Shown in pieces: positions 33,707-42,326 of a stretch of 64,000 bases of DNA. The notes beneath the pieces were generated by a model. It did no database searches, was not told where the DNA came from, and saw only the letters and a list, made by a program, of their open reading frames with translations. Source of the DNA: Paraburkholderia unamae (GTDB taxonomy: Bacteria > Pseudomonadota > Gammaproteobacteria > Burkholderiales > Burkholderiaceae); assembly GCF_003268775.1 (NCBI RefSeq), contig NZ_QLSU01000014.1, positions 185,300-249,299 on the forward strand. Reading direction: 5' to 3'. Every line of letters starts with the position of its first letter. The stretch's first letter is position 1. A program made the position numbers and the translations under genes.

Positions 33707-34696
33707 ATGACTGCGAAACCTGCTGCCCTGCCGCTGGGCCATGACGAACTGCTGGAGTGCTATCGCAGGATGCGCACCATCCGCGATTTCGAGGAACGCC
33801 TGCACGTCGATTTCTCGCGCGGCGACATCCCAGGCTTCGTGCACCTCTACGCCGGCGAGGAGGCAACCGGGGTCGGGATTCTGCATCATCTCCATGACGG
33901 CGATCGCATCGCCAGCACCCACCGCGGGCACGGCCACTGTATCGCCAAGGGCGTGGACGTGATCGGCATGATGAAAGAGATCTACGGCAAGACCGGTGGC
34001 TCCTGCAATGGCAAGGGCGGTTCCATGCATATCGCCGACCTCTCCAAAGGCATGATGGGCGCCAACGGCATTCTTGGCGCCGGCGCGCCGCTGATCTGCG
34101 GTGCCGCGCTCGCCGCCAGGTTTCGCGGTAAGGGCGAAGTGGGGATCACCTTCGCGGGCGACGGCGCCTCCAATCAGGGCACCTTCCTTGAAAGCCTGAA
34201 TCTGGCGGCGGTATGGAATCTGCCCGTCATTTTCGTCATCGAGAACAACGGCTATGCCGAGGCCACTTCCCGCGACTACGCCACCGCGGTCGATAGCTAC
34301 GTGGACCGCGCGGCCGGATTCGGCATCCCGGGCGTCACGGTGGACGGCACCGACTTTTTCGCTGTGCACGAGGCAGCGGGCGAAGTCATCCGCCGGGCGC
34401 GTGAAGGGGGCGGTCCCTCGCTGCTGGAATGCAAGATGGTGCGCTTCTACGGCCACTTCGAGGGCGATGCACAAACCTATCGCGCACCGGGCGAACTGGA
34501 CGATATCCGCGCCAATCACGACTGCCTGAAGATTTTTTCGGCCCGGGTCATCGAGTCCGAATTGATCACACGCGCCGAACTGGATGCGATCGACCGCGAC
34601 GTGGCCGCCCTTATCGAGCGCGCCGTGGAGGAAGCGAAGGAAGCTCCGCAGCCCAAGCCTGCCGATCTGCTCACTGACGTCTACGTGAAGTACTGA
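33707..34696 (+). CDS. acoA: Acetoin dehydrogenase E1 alpha subunit
   Basis: A 329-residue thiamine-diphosphate E1 alpha subunit. YRRMRTIRDFEERLH, the HRGHGHCIAKG segment and the ThDP motif GDGASNQGTF...VIFVIENNGYA (about 155-185) are diagnostic, as is GGSCNGKGGSMHI. With AcoB it cleaves acetoin to acetaldehyde and an acetyl group passed to AcoC lipoate. AAAGGAG lies before the ATG. Confidence 0.95.
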   Translation: MTAKPAALPLGHDELLECYRRMRTIRDFEERLHVDFSRGDIPGFVHLYAGEEATGVGILHHLHDGDRIASTHRGHGHCIAKGVDVIGMMKEIYGKTGGSCNGKGGSMHIADLSKGMMGANGILGAGAPLICGAALAARFRGKGEVGITFAGDGASNQGTFLESLNLAAVWNLPVIFVIENNGYAEATSRDYATAVDSYVDRAAGFGIPGVTVDGTDFFAVHEAAGEVIRRAREGGGPSLLECKMVRFYGHFEGDAQTYRAPGELDDIRANHDCLKIFSARVIESELITRAELDAIDRDVAALIERAVEEAKEAPQPKPADLLTDVYVKY

Positions 34697-34731
34697 ACAG
34701 CGAACCCGACGAATCAAAGGAAATACGTATC

Positions 34732-35751
34732 ATGGCCCGCAAACTCAGCATGAAACTGGCGATCAACGAAGCGATCGACCAGGAAATGACCCGCGACCCG
34801 AGTGTGATCATGCTCGGCGAAGATATTGTCGGCGGCGCCGGCGCGGAAGGGGAAAAAGACGCATGGGGCGGGGTGCTCGGCGTCACCAAGGGACTCTATG
34901 CGAAGCACGGCGACCGCCTGCTCGACACGCCGCTGAGCGAAAGCGCCTATGTGGGCGCTGCGATCGGCGCGGCGGCTTGCGGCATGCGGCCCATCGCGGA
35001 ACTGATGTTCATCGATTTCATGGGGGTGTGCTTCGACCAGATATTCAATCAGGCCGCCAAGTTCCGCTACATGTTCGGCGGCAAGGCCGAGACGCCCGTG
35101 GTCATCCGCTGCATGGTCGGCGCGGGCTTCCGCGCGGCCGCACAGCACTCGCAGATGCTCACGCCACTGTTCACGCATATCCCGGGGCTGAAGGTGGTAT
35201 GTCCGAGCACGCCGTATGACACCAAGGGGTTGCTGATCCAGTCGATCCGCGACAACGATCCGGTGATTTTCTGCGAGCACAAGAACCTGTACGGGTTCGA
35301 AGGAGAGGTGCCGGAGAACTCGTACGCCATCCCGTTCGGCGAGGCGAACGTCGTGCGCGACGGGAAACATGTCTCGATCGTCACCTACGGGCTCATGGTG
35401 CACCGCGCGCTCGAGGCCGCCGCCCAGCTTGCCCGGGAAGGCATCGAGGCCGAAGTGATTGACTTGCGCACGTTGTCACCGCTCGACATGGACACGGTGC
35501 TCGAATCCGTGGAGAACACCGGCCACCTGGTCGTGGTGGACGAGGCCAGCCCGCGCTGCAACATCGCGACTGACATTTCGGCGCAGGTGGCGCAACAGAT
35601 ATTCAAGGCACTCAAGGGACCGATTGAAATGGTCGCCCCGCCGCATGTTCCGGTGCCTTTCTCGCCCACGCTTGAGGATCTCTACCTCCCTGGCAGCGCG
35701 CAGATTGCAGCGGCGGCCCGTCGTACCCTGGGCAAGGGAGGAAAGCACTGA
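34732..35751 (+). CDS. acoB: Acetoin dehydrogenase E1 beta subunit
   Basis: A 339-residue E1 beta subunit of the transketolase fold. SMKLAINEAIDQEMTRDPSVIMLGEDI, DTPLSESAYVGAAIGAAACGMRPI and EVIDLRTLSPLDMDTV are typical family segments (in order, quoted in parts). It pairs with AcoA. Its stop overlaps the acoC start (TGATG at 35749-35753), supporting coupled synthesis of E1 and E2. Confidence 0.95.
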   Translation: MARKLSMKLAINEAIDQEMTRDPSVIMLGEDIVGGAGAEGEKDAWGGVLGVTKGLYAKHGDRLLDTPLSESAYVGAAIGAAACGMRPIAELMFIDFMGVCFDQIFNQAAKFRYMFGGKAETPVVIRCMVGAGFRAAAQHSQMLTPLFTHIPGLKVVCPSTPYDTKGLLIQSIRDNDPVIFCEHKNLYGFEGEVPENSYAIPFGEANVVRDGKHVSIVTYGLMVHRALEAAAQLAREGIEAEVIDLRTLSPLDMDTVLESVENTGHLVVVDEASPRCNIATDISAQVAQQIFKALKGPIEMVAPPHVPVPFSPTLEDLYLPGSAQIAAAARRTLGKGGKH

Positions 35752-36866
35752 TGGCCGTCAACATCACCCCTATCGTCATGCCGAAGTGGGGCCTGGAAAT
35801 GCGCGAAGGCACCGTGCAGGACTGGCTCGTGGCAGAGGGCGAGCGCATTCAGGTCGGCCAGGCATTGGTGGACGTGGACACCGACAAGATATCCAACGCC
35901 GTCGAGGCGACCGATGCCGGCCTGCTGCGCCGCATCGTCGCGCAGAGCGGCGAGACGCTGCCGGTCAAGGCGCTGCTCGGCGTGCTTGCCGAGACGGAGG
36001 TGAGCGATGCCGAGGTCGAAGCCTACATCGCCGCGTTCGAGGTGCCGGCCGCCGACAGTGACGATGCAGACGCCGGTCCGGCGTTCGACTACGCAGAGGT
36101 GGACGGCATTCGCGTGCGCTATGCGCGTCGCGGTCCGGAATCGGGTACGCCGGTGCTCTTCATCCATGGCTTTGGCGGCGACCTGAACAACTGGCTGTTC
36201 AACCTCGATGCGGTGGCGGAGAAGCACCCGGTGATCGCGCTGGACCTGCCGGCGCACGGGCAATCGACTGTCAAGCTGGCCGGTACCACGCTCAAGGCGC
36301 AGGCGGCTTTCGTCGGCCAGTTCATGGATGTGATCGGTGTGCCATCGGCGCACCTGGTCGGTCACTCGATGGGAGGTGGCGTTGCCGCGCAGATCGCAGT
36401 GGACGCGCCGGACAAGGCGGCCTCGCTGGCATTGATCGACAGCGCCGGCTTCGGCGACGAGGTCAACGCCGACTACACGGACGGCTTTGTGCGTGCCGAT
36501 TCGCGCCGCGAACTCAAACCCGTGGCCGAGCTGCTGTTCGCCGACACGGCGCTGGTGAGTCGCCAACTGCTGGACGATCTGCTCAAGTACAAACGCCTGG
36601 ACGGTGTGAGTGAAGCGCTCGCTGCGCTAGGCACACAACTGTTCGGTGGCGGCAGGCAGAGCGAACAACCCGGCCGTGCGCTGGGCAGCTTCGGCAAGCC
36701 GGTGCTGGTGATCTGGGGCAGCGACGATCAGGTCATTCCGGGCAGCCATGCCAAGGCCGCGCCGGCCGAAGCGAAGGTGGAACTGCTCGATGGTGCAGGC
36801 CATATGCCGCAGATGGAGAGGGCCAACGAAGTGAATGCACTGCTGCGTCAGCATTTGAACCCGTGA
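35751..36866 (+). CDS. acoC: Acetoin dehydrogenase E2 with fused alpha/beta-hydrolase
   Basis: A 371-residue dihydrolipoamide acetyltransferase of the acetoin type. A single lipoyl domain spans residues 1-80, with the lipoylated K46 in DVDTDKISN. The catalytic part is an alpha/beta-hydrolase fold (about 120-370) with GHSMGGG as nucleophile elbow and a final GAGHMPQMERA histidine, as known for AcoC. No dihydrolipoamide dehydrogenase (acoL) follows, so E3 must be supplied from elsewhere. Confidence 0.94.
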   Translation: MAVNITPIVMPKWGLEMREGTVQDWLVAEGERIQVGQALVDVDTDKISNAVEATDAGLLRRIVAQSGETLPVKALLGVLAETEVSDAEVEAYIAAFEVPAADSDDADAGPAFDYAEVDGIRVRYARRGPESGTPVLFIHGFGGDLNNWLFNLDAVAEKHPVIALDLPAHGQSTVKLAGTTLKAQAAFVGQFMDVIGVPSAHLVGHSMGGGVAAQIAVDAPDKAASLALIDSAGFGDEVNADYTDGFVRADSRRELKPVAELLFADTALVSRQLLDDLLKYKRLDGVSEALAALGTQLFGGGRQSEQPGRALGSFGKPVLVIWGSDDQVIPGSHAKAAPAEAKVELLDGAGHMPQMERANEVNALLRQHLNP

Positions 36867-37024
36867 AGCAAGCGGGTCCGCCTTGGTGATGACCTTCTGA
36901 ATACCGGGCTGATCGCCGCGCCTCACCGTGAGTCAGCCGATCTCCAGGACGCCTCGCCGCATTGCGCAGCAGGGGCGAGGGGATCTGGATCACCTCATTC
37001 GAAACAGATTAAGGAGTTTGAACC

Positions 37025-38092
37025 ATGAAGGCAGCACGTTTTTATGATCGCGGAGATATCCGGATCGAAGACATACCCGAGCCCGTCGTGGAGCCGGGCA
37101 CCGTCGGCATCGACGTGGCGTGGTGCGGCATCTGCGGCACGGATTTGCACGAATTCATGGAGGGGCCGATTTTTATTCCGCCCTGCGGCCATCCGCATCC
37201 GATCTCCAGGGAGTCCGCTCCCATCACCATGGGCCATGAATTTTCTGGCGTGGTGTATGCCGTGGGTGAGGGCGTGAACGATATCGAAGTCGGCCAGCAT
37301 GTGGTGGTGGAGCCCTACATCGTGGCCGACGACGTCCCTACCGGGCCGGGCGACAAATATCACCTGTCCAGGAACATGAATTTTATCGGACTGGGTGGCC
37401 GTGGCGGCGGCCTGTCCGAAAAGATCGCGGTCAAACGCCGTTGGGTGCACCCGATCTCGAAGGCCATTCCACTGGATCAGGCTGCCCTGATCGAGCCCCT
37501 GTCGGTGGGTCACCATGCCTTCACCCGCAGCGGCGCCAAGGCCGGCGATGTGGCCCTGGTCGGCGGCGCCGGCCCCATCGGCCTGTTGCTGTCAGCGATT
37601 CTGAAAGCCAAGGGCCTGCGCGTCATCGTCACGGAGCTGAGCGCCGCGCGTAAGGAAAAAGCCCGGGAATCCGGCGTCGCCGATTACATCCTGGACCCGA
37701 CCGCAGTGGATGTGGTCGCCGAAGTGATGAAAATCACCGGTGGCGAAGGGGTGGATGTGGCGTTTGAATGCTCCAGCGTGAACAAGGTGCTGGACACGCT
37801 GGTGGCCGCGACAAGATCGACCGGCGTGGTGGTGATCGTGTCCATCTGGAGCCATCCGGCCAGCGTCAATGTACACAGCGTGGTCATGAAGGAACTGGAC
37901 GTGCGCGGGACGATCGCGTACTGCAATGATCATCAGGAAACCATCAAGCTGGTGGAGGAGGGGAAAATCAATCTGGAACCGTTCATCACCCAGCGCATTC
38001 AACTGGATGACCTGATTTCGCAGGGATTTGACACCCTGATTCACAACAATGAATCAGCCGTAAAAATCATCGTTCAGCCCAGAATGAAGTGA
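37025..38092 (+). CDS. 2,3-Butanediol dehydrogenase, zinc MDR family
   Basis: A 355-residue zinc alcohol dehydrogenase that oxidises 2,3-butanediol to acetoin. Catalytic zinc ligands are in WCGICGTDLHEF and MGHEFSG. The VALVGGAGPIGLLLSAILKAKG Rossmann motif is at about residues 175-195. PTGPGDKYHLSRNMNFIGL replaces the structural zinc loop, as in BdhA-type enzymes. AAGGAG precedes the ATG. Its place after acoC lets the operon use butanediol as well as acetoin. Confidence 0.92.
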   Translation: MKAARFYDRGDIRIEDIPEPVVEPGTVGIDVAWCGICGTDLHEFMEGPIFIPPCGHPHPISRESAPITMGHEFSGVVYAVGEGVNDIEVGQHVVVEPYIVADDVPTGPGDKYHLSRNMNFIGLGGRGGGLSEKIAVKRRWVHPISKAIPLDQAALIEPLSVGHHAFTRSGAKAGDVALVGGAGPIGLLLSAILKAKGLRVIVTELSAARKEKARESGVADYILDPTAVDVVAEVMKITGGEGVDVAFECSSVNKVLDTLVAATRSTGVVVIVSIWSHPASVNVHSVVMKELDVRGTIAYCNDHQETIKLVEEGKINLEPFITQRIQLDDLISQGFDTLIHNNESAVKIIVQPRMK

Positions 38093-38197
38093 GCGTGGGC
38101 TCCTCCGCAAGAGGGGCACTCCGCCTGTCCAGGCCTCCGGCTGCCGCATCGCAGCCGGATGAGGCGAAGCCAGGACACCCATACCAAGGAGACATTC

Positions 38198-38983
38198 ATG
38201 CAGCAAGCTTCTCTTCCTCTGGCCGGCAGATCGGCCGTCGTGACCGGTGGCGCGCGCGGCATCGGTCGTGGCATCGTGATGGCGCTGGCCGAGGCGGGCG
38301 CCGATATCCTCATCGCCGACCTGCTGGAGGACGACATGCGCGCCACGCAGGAGGCCGTGCGCAGTCTGGGCCGCAAGGCGCTGGTGCGGCGTGTGGACGT
38401 GACCGACGCTGCGCAGGTGCAAGCGATGGTCGATCAGGCCGTGACCGAACTGGGCGGCCTGGACGTGCTCGTCAACTGCGCGGGCGTCATCAGCATCCAC
38501 CCGGTCGCGGATCTTGCCGAGAAAGACTGGGACTTCGTCATGGACGTCAACGCCAAAGGAACCTTCCTGGGCTGCAAGGCCGCATTGGGGCCGATGCGTG
38601 CACGACAGTCGGGGCGCATCATCAACGTGGCATCGATCGCCGGCAAGGAAGGTTTTCCGAACCTTGCGCACTACAGCGCCTCGAAGTTCGCAGTGGTGGG
38701 TTTCACCAACGCGCTGGCCAAGGAAGTGGCCCAGGAAGGCATCACGGTTAACGCCATTTGTCCCGGCATCGTGCGAACCTACATGTGGGACCGCCTCGCC
38801 GATGAGTGGAAGAATGAGGGTGAATCGGTAGAGGACTCCTGGGCCCGCCACCAGCTTTCACTGATTCCGCAGGGCCGTGCGCAAACACCGCAGGACATGG
38901 GGCGCCTGGCGCTGTTCTTTGCCACGATGGACAACGTCACCGGCCAGTCGGTCAACGTTGACGGCGGCTTCACCTTTCACTAG
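38198..38983 (+). CDS. SDR-family dehydrogenase in the acetoin operon
   Basis: A 261-residue classical SDR. TGGARGIGRG is the cofactor site. NCAG replaces NNAG. NVASIAGKEGFPNLAHYSASK gives catalytic Ser, Tyr and Lys. The C terminus is VDGGFTFH. It could interconvert acetoin/diacetyl or butanediol stereoisomers, judging by its neighbours. AAGGAGACATTC precedes the ATG. Confidence 0.88.
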   Translation: MQQASLPLAGRSAVVTGGARGIGRGIVMALAEAGADILIADLLEDDMRATQEAVRSLGRKALVRRVDVTDAAQVQAMVDQAVTELGGLDVLVNCAGVISIHPVADLAEKDWDFVMDVNAKGTFLGCKAALGPMRARQSGRIINVASIAGKEGFPNLAHYSASKFAVVGFTNALAKEVAQEGITVNAICPGIVRTYMWDRLADEWKNEGESVEDSWARHQLSLIPQGRAQTPQDMGRLALFFATMDNVTGQSVNVDGGFTFH

Positions 38984-39040
38984 GCACGGGTGTCGCCCCG
39001 GTCGAGCGGGGTTGGCGTCACGTTCCTCACGCACACGCAA

Positions 39041-39799
39041 ATGCCATTCGACATTATCGATCTTGATGTTGGCACCGCCGATCCGCTCGTCGCGGAGCAA
39101 GACCTGCTGTCGCTGGCGGTGTCGGGCCGGTGTGTCGCGCATCTTTGGCAGGCACCGCAGTCGCTGGTGGTGCCGCGCAGCTACCAGCGCTTCGCCGCGC
39201 TGGAGCGTGCACGCGCCGAGTTCGCGGCGCGAGGTTGTCCGGTCTTTCTGCGCATGTCTGGCGGTGGTCTGGTGCCGCAGGGACCGGGCATTCTCAATCT
39301 TAGTCTGGCCTACCCGCTGCGCGGCACGGTGGGCGGACTTTCCGAAGCCGTCTATCGACATCTGTGCACGATTCTGGGCGAAGCGCTCGCCGTGCTGGGG
39401 GTACGGACGCATTGGCAGACGGTGAACGGCTCGTTTTGCGATGGCCGCTTCAATCTGGCCTGGGGGCCACCCGGCGACGCACGCAAGATCGCCGGTACCG
39501 CGCAATACTGGCGCCGCATCGAGGCGGCGTCGCAAGCGTCGTCATCGCCGTTGCACGTGGTACTGGCGCATGCCGTGTTGCTGGTCAGCGCCGATCCAGA
39601 GGAAATCAATCAACGTGCCAATGCCTTTGAGGACGCCATCGGGAGTGGGAGACGCTATCTCCCCGAGCGTGTGGTCACGGTACAGCAGGCGCTTTCCGGC
39701 ACGGGCGACACGCCGGCTGACCGGCTTGACGAGCGCGTCGTGACAGCACTTCGTGCCTGTGTGGCCGCAGCAACGCCTCCCGTGGCGATCGACGGTTGA
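39041..39799 (+). CDS. Lipoate-protein ligase A-like protein
   Basis: A 252-residue protein (a GTG at 38990 would add 17 residues) of the LplA/LipB/BirA fold. RMSGGGLVPQGPGILNLSLAY matches the LplA R-x2-GGG-x-V...N-L loop. FNLAWGPPGDARKIAGTAQYWRR contains the expected KIxGxAQ with active-site Lys. Its position 57 bases after the SDR in the aco operon suggests it lipoylates AcoC K46 (inference). An octanoyltransferase role is also possible. Confidence 0.82.
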   Translation: MPFDIIDLDVGTADPLVAEQDLLSLAVSGRCVAHLWQAPQSLVVPRSYQRFAALERARAEFAARGCPVFLRMSGGGLVPQGPGILNLSLAYPLRGTVGGLSEAVYRHLCTILGEALAVLGVRTHWQTVNGSFCDGRFNLAWGPPGDARKIAGTAQYWRRIEAASQASSSPLHVVLAHAVLLVSADPEEINQRANAFEDAIGSGRRYLPERVVTVQQALSGTGDTPADRLDERVVTALRACVAAATPPVAIDG

Positions 39800-39910
39800 A
39801 CGCAGTCAATCAGGGTAGTACCGACAAGCGACGATAGTCGGGCACGCGATCCGCGCTTGCGGGCTTCGCGTCCGGCTCCCCGTGGCAATAAGCAAATGGA
39901 GACGAGATAC

Positions 39911-41062
39911 ATGGAACCGATCCAAACCGGTGCCAATACGGCACCAAGCGTCGCGACCGGAAGTGGGAGAGCCACACTCGGGCCGTTCGTATTTCCAATC
40001 GCGGTATTTCTGATCGTGCAGGTCGTCAGTCTCGGTGTGTGGCGTCTGTTCGTTGACCCCGTAAAGGCGGTCTGGCGGTACTATCCTCAACCGTTTGGTA
40101 TGTACCTCTTCTGGGGCATCCTGGTTCTCGTCTTTATCGGCTTCAATTTCGGCATGGCCGGCTTCTCCACCTTGAAGCAGCCACTGCGAGGCTGTGTCGC
40201 CACTGGTTTGACGCTCCTGCTCGGATTCGCGATTCCCGCTGCCTTCGTGTATGGCTATGGACTGCTGGACCCCACATTTGCCGGGAGCACCGGACAGGGC
40301 GCAACCGGCCTTATTGTTCTGATTGGTTTCTACGGTTTCGGAATACTTGCCACGGGAATGGCCGGATGGCCCTGGACAGACAGTGGGCTAAGCCAGGCCA
40401 AGGCAGGCTTGGCGCAATTAATGAGTGGTGTGTGCCTGACAACGCTCGGCTATTTCCTTCTTGTCTATCCCAATCTCTCGTCTACCACCGCGTCACACAA
40501 AGTCTTGTTGAGCTTGCCTGTTACGATTGGCTGGTTCTATTCCGTTATCGTCGCATGGTTGACGACATTTCTCATTTTTGATAACTGGCCATGGAGTATG
40601 CTGAAGCGCAGAGGCCTTGTCGCGCTTGCAGCGTTTTTCGGCAATTTCTTGATGGGGACCGCAATCTATTTCGGCTTTATCGCGCTGATCAAAGCGTATC
40701 TTGTTCCCGATGAAGCGCTTTCGAAAATCGGCGAGGCACTCCCGATATGGGCTGCGCAACTCGGTGTATGGATCGTCTTCTGGTTGATATTCTGGGCGAA
40801 TGTCATGGGCAATTTTCCCCAGAGATTCGGTTCCTTCTGGAATCGGACGACTCGATTTATCCTGTGCTGGGGACTCGGAATCGTCTCCTTTCAATTCTAC
40901 ACACGATGGTTTGCGGAGAGAATTCTGCATGAAGCACCGATTACCTCAAGCTTCAGTGGCGACCCGCTGACATGGGTGGATCTGCTGAATTTTGTCATGT
41001 TGATTTACATAGTTTACTTTGATTTTTTTGGCATTTCGAAAATAAGGAATGCGAATAATTAA
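39911..41062 (+). CDS. Multi-pass inner-membrane protein of unknown function
   Basis: A 383-residue protein with about ten hydrophobic segments spread evenly from residue 25 to the end (e.g. FPIAVFLIVQVVSLGVW, WGILVLVFIGFNFGM, LSLPVTIGWFYSVIVAWLTTF, WVDLLNFVMLIYIVYFDFF). It is rich in aromatic residues. No known transporter signature was recognised. It is placed last in the aco operon, so acetoin or diol uptake is conceivable but unproven. The start at 39911 follows GGAGACGAG. The final ~100 bases and the sequence after them are clearly AT-rich, unlike the rest of the operon. Confidence 0.72.
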   Translation: MEPIQTGANTAPSVATGSGRATLGPFVFPIAVFLIVQVVSLGVWRLFVDPVKAVWRYYPQPFGMYLFWGILVLVFIGFNFGMAGFSTLKQPLRGCVATGLTLLLGFAIPAAFVYGYGLLDPTFAGSTGQGATGLIVLIGFYGFGILATGMAGWPWTDSGLSQAKAGLAQLMSGVCLTTLGYFLLVYPNLSSTTASHKVLLSLPVTIGWFYSVIVAWLTTFLIFDNWPWSMLKRRGLVALAAFFGNFLMGTAIYFGFIALIKAYLVPDEALSKIGEALPIWAAQLGVWIVFWLIFWANVMGNFPQRFGSFWNRTTRFILCWGLGIVSFQFYTRWFAERILHEAPITSSFSGDPLTWVDLLNFVMLIYIVYFDFFGISKIRNANN

Positions 41063-41084
41063 GGTTGAAATTTTTCCAGAATTG

Positions 41085-41245
41085 TATGAGGGCATCTGCA
41101 CGGATCTGCCACAGCAGCGCAAGAAGTATGTCTGAAGTTGCCTGCGTGCCTGGCAAGCCGGATCAGCCACCGCCTGGATCATCTTGAGTCGGTCAAGCTC
41201 TCGCCTCGTCACGGCGGAGCGGGACAGTACGTTCAACGACGTCAC
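41085..41245 (-). pseudogene. Probable ISNCY-type transposase 5' remnant
   Basis: On the - strand a frame reads ...SAVTRRELDRLKMIQAVADP and then degenerates (QARRQLQTYFLRCCGRS). The ELDRLKxIQAVxD motif is characteristic of the N terminus of ISNCY-family transposases, where it precedes an HTH. Here the rest is frameshifted and truncated. It abuts the stop of the LysR gene (41242) and marks the junction between the acetoin and sugar-acid clusters. No terminal inverted repeat was recognised. Confidence 0.45.
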
Positions 41246-42225
41246 CGATCCGGATGATCGTCTTCTTTCAGATACCGTAGCAAGATCTGCACGGCGGGCG
41301 ACGGTGTGCGCGATTTGCGCGTGACGATCCCGAGATTGGCCATTGAGAGTGGCAATGCCACGGGCAGTATCGTGACCATTCCGTATTTGGCGTAATGCTG
41401 CGCAACATCGTTCGGCACGACGGAAATCATGTCCGATGCTTCGATCATCGCGGTCGTGGCGAGGATCGAGGCTGTCTCAACAATGTCGAGATCGGCTGTC
41501 AGCCGGGCTTCCTGAAGCGCACCCTCGACCCGCCGGCGCATGGGACTGCCGAGGGGGTGGAGAATCCATGTCGCATTGACCAAAGTCGCCAGACGAAGCT
41601 TGTCGCAGCCAGCGAGCGGGTGATCCGGCCGCGCGATCACGCGCATCTGTTCGCCCTTCTCGAACGGCTCGATATTCAGGTCTTGCTCGTTGAACTGGTC
41701 GGGCAAACGGCCGAGCACGACGTCCAGATCCCCGCGTAGCAAGGCCGGCAGCAAGGTATCGCTCGTGCCCACCTCGATGCTTAGCCGCACGCGCTGATTC
41801 GCCTGCTTGAACGCCGCCAGCGCGCGCGTCAGGAGCGTGGGTACGGGGCCCATGACGGTGCCGACGCGCACGAGGCCCGCCGCCCCTTTTGCCAACTCGG
41901 CAATTTCCGCCTCAGCATGTTCGAAATCGTGCAACACGCTTTGCGCATATCGAATCATGACTTCGCCATAAGCGGTCGGCTCCATGCCTCGTGAAAGACG
42001 CTCGAACAACTTCACGCCCAGCCGCTCTTCCAGTTGTTGAAGCAACAGGCTGGCGGCAGGCTGGGTGGTGTGCATCGCGTCCGCCGCGCGGCGCATGTTG
42101 CGAAATTCGTTGAGCGCGTAGAGCAACGCGACGTGCCGGCTCGAGATGCGCAGGCTGGTATGGGGTTTCGATGCCTTGGGAGATTCGTCCGTTGACATCG
42201 CCTGCGTCGCGGGCTTGGGACTCAT
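41242..42225 (-). CDS. LysR-family regulator of the sugar-acid cluster
   Basis: A 327-residue LysR regulator with an N-terminal extension before the HTH (RHVALLYALNEFRNMRRAADAMHTTQPAASLLLQQLEERLG, in parts, about residues 28-68). An effector domain follows (GPVPTLLTRALAAFKQANQRVRL). It resembles GbpR/galactose- or sugar-acid-responsive LysR proteins. It is divergent from L-fuconate dehydratase across about 100 AT-rich bases. A start at 42198 is possible; 42225 was chosen as the first Met outside the probable promoter. Confidence 0.85.
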   Translation of the reverse strand: MSPKPATQAMSTDESPKASKPHTSLRISSRHVALLYALNEFRNMRRAADAMHTTQPAASLLLQQLEERLGVKLFERLSRGMEPTAYGEVMIRYAQSVLHDFEHAEAEIAELAKGAAGLVRVGTVMGPVPTLLTRALAAFKQANQRVRLSIEVGTSDTLLPALLRGDLDVVLGRLPDQFNEQDLNIEPFEKGEQMRVIARPDHPLAGCDKLRLATLVNATWILHPLGSPMRRRVEGALQEARLTADLDIVETASILATTAMIEASDMISVVPNDVAQHYAKYGMVTILPVALPLSMANLGIVTRKSRTPSPAVQILLRYLKEDDHPDR

Positions 42226-42326
42226 ATCAAATTTGAAATCGATATATACAGAAACACAATTATACGGGTATCGCGCGGATTCGTAGAATCGCTCCATCGT
42301 TTCCTCGTCCGATCCACGATTTCGAT

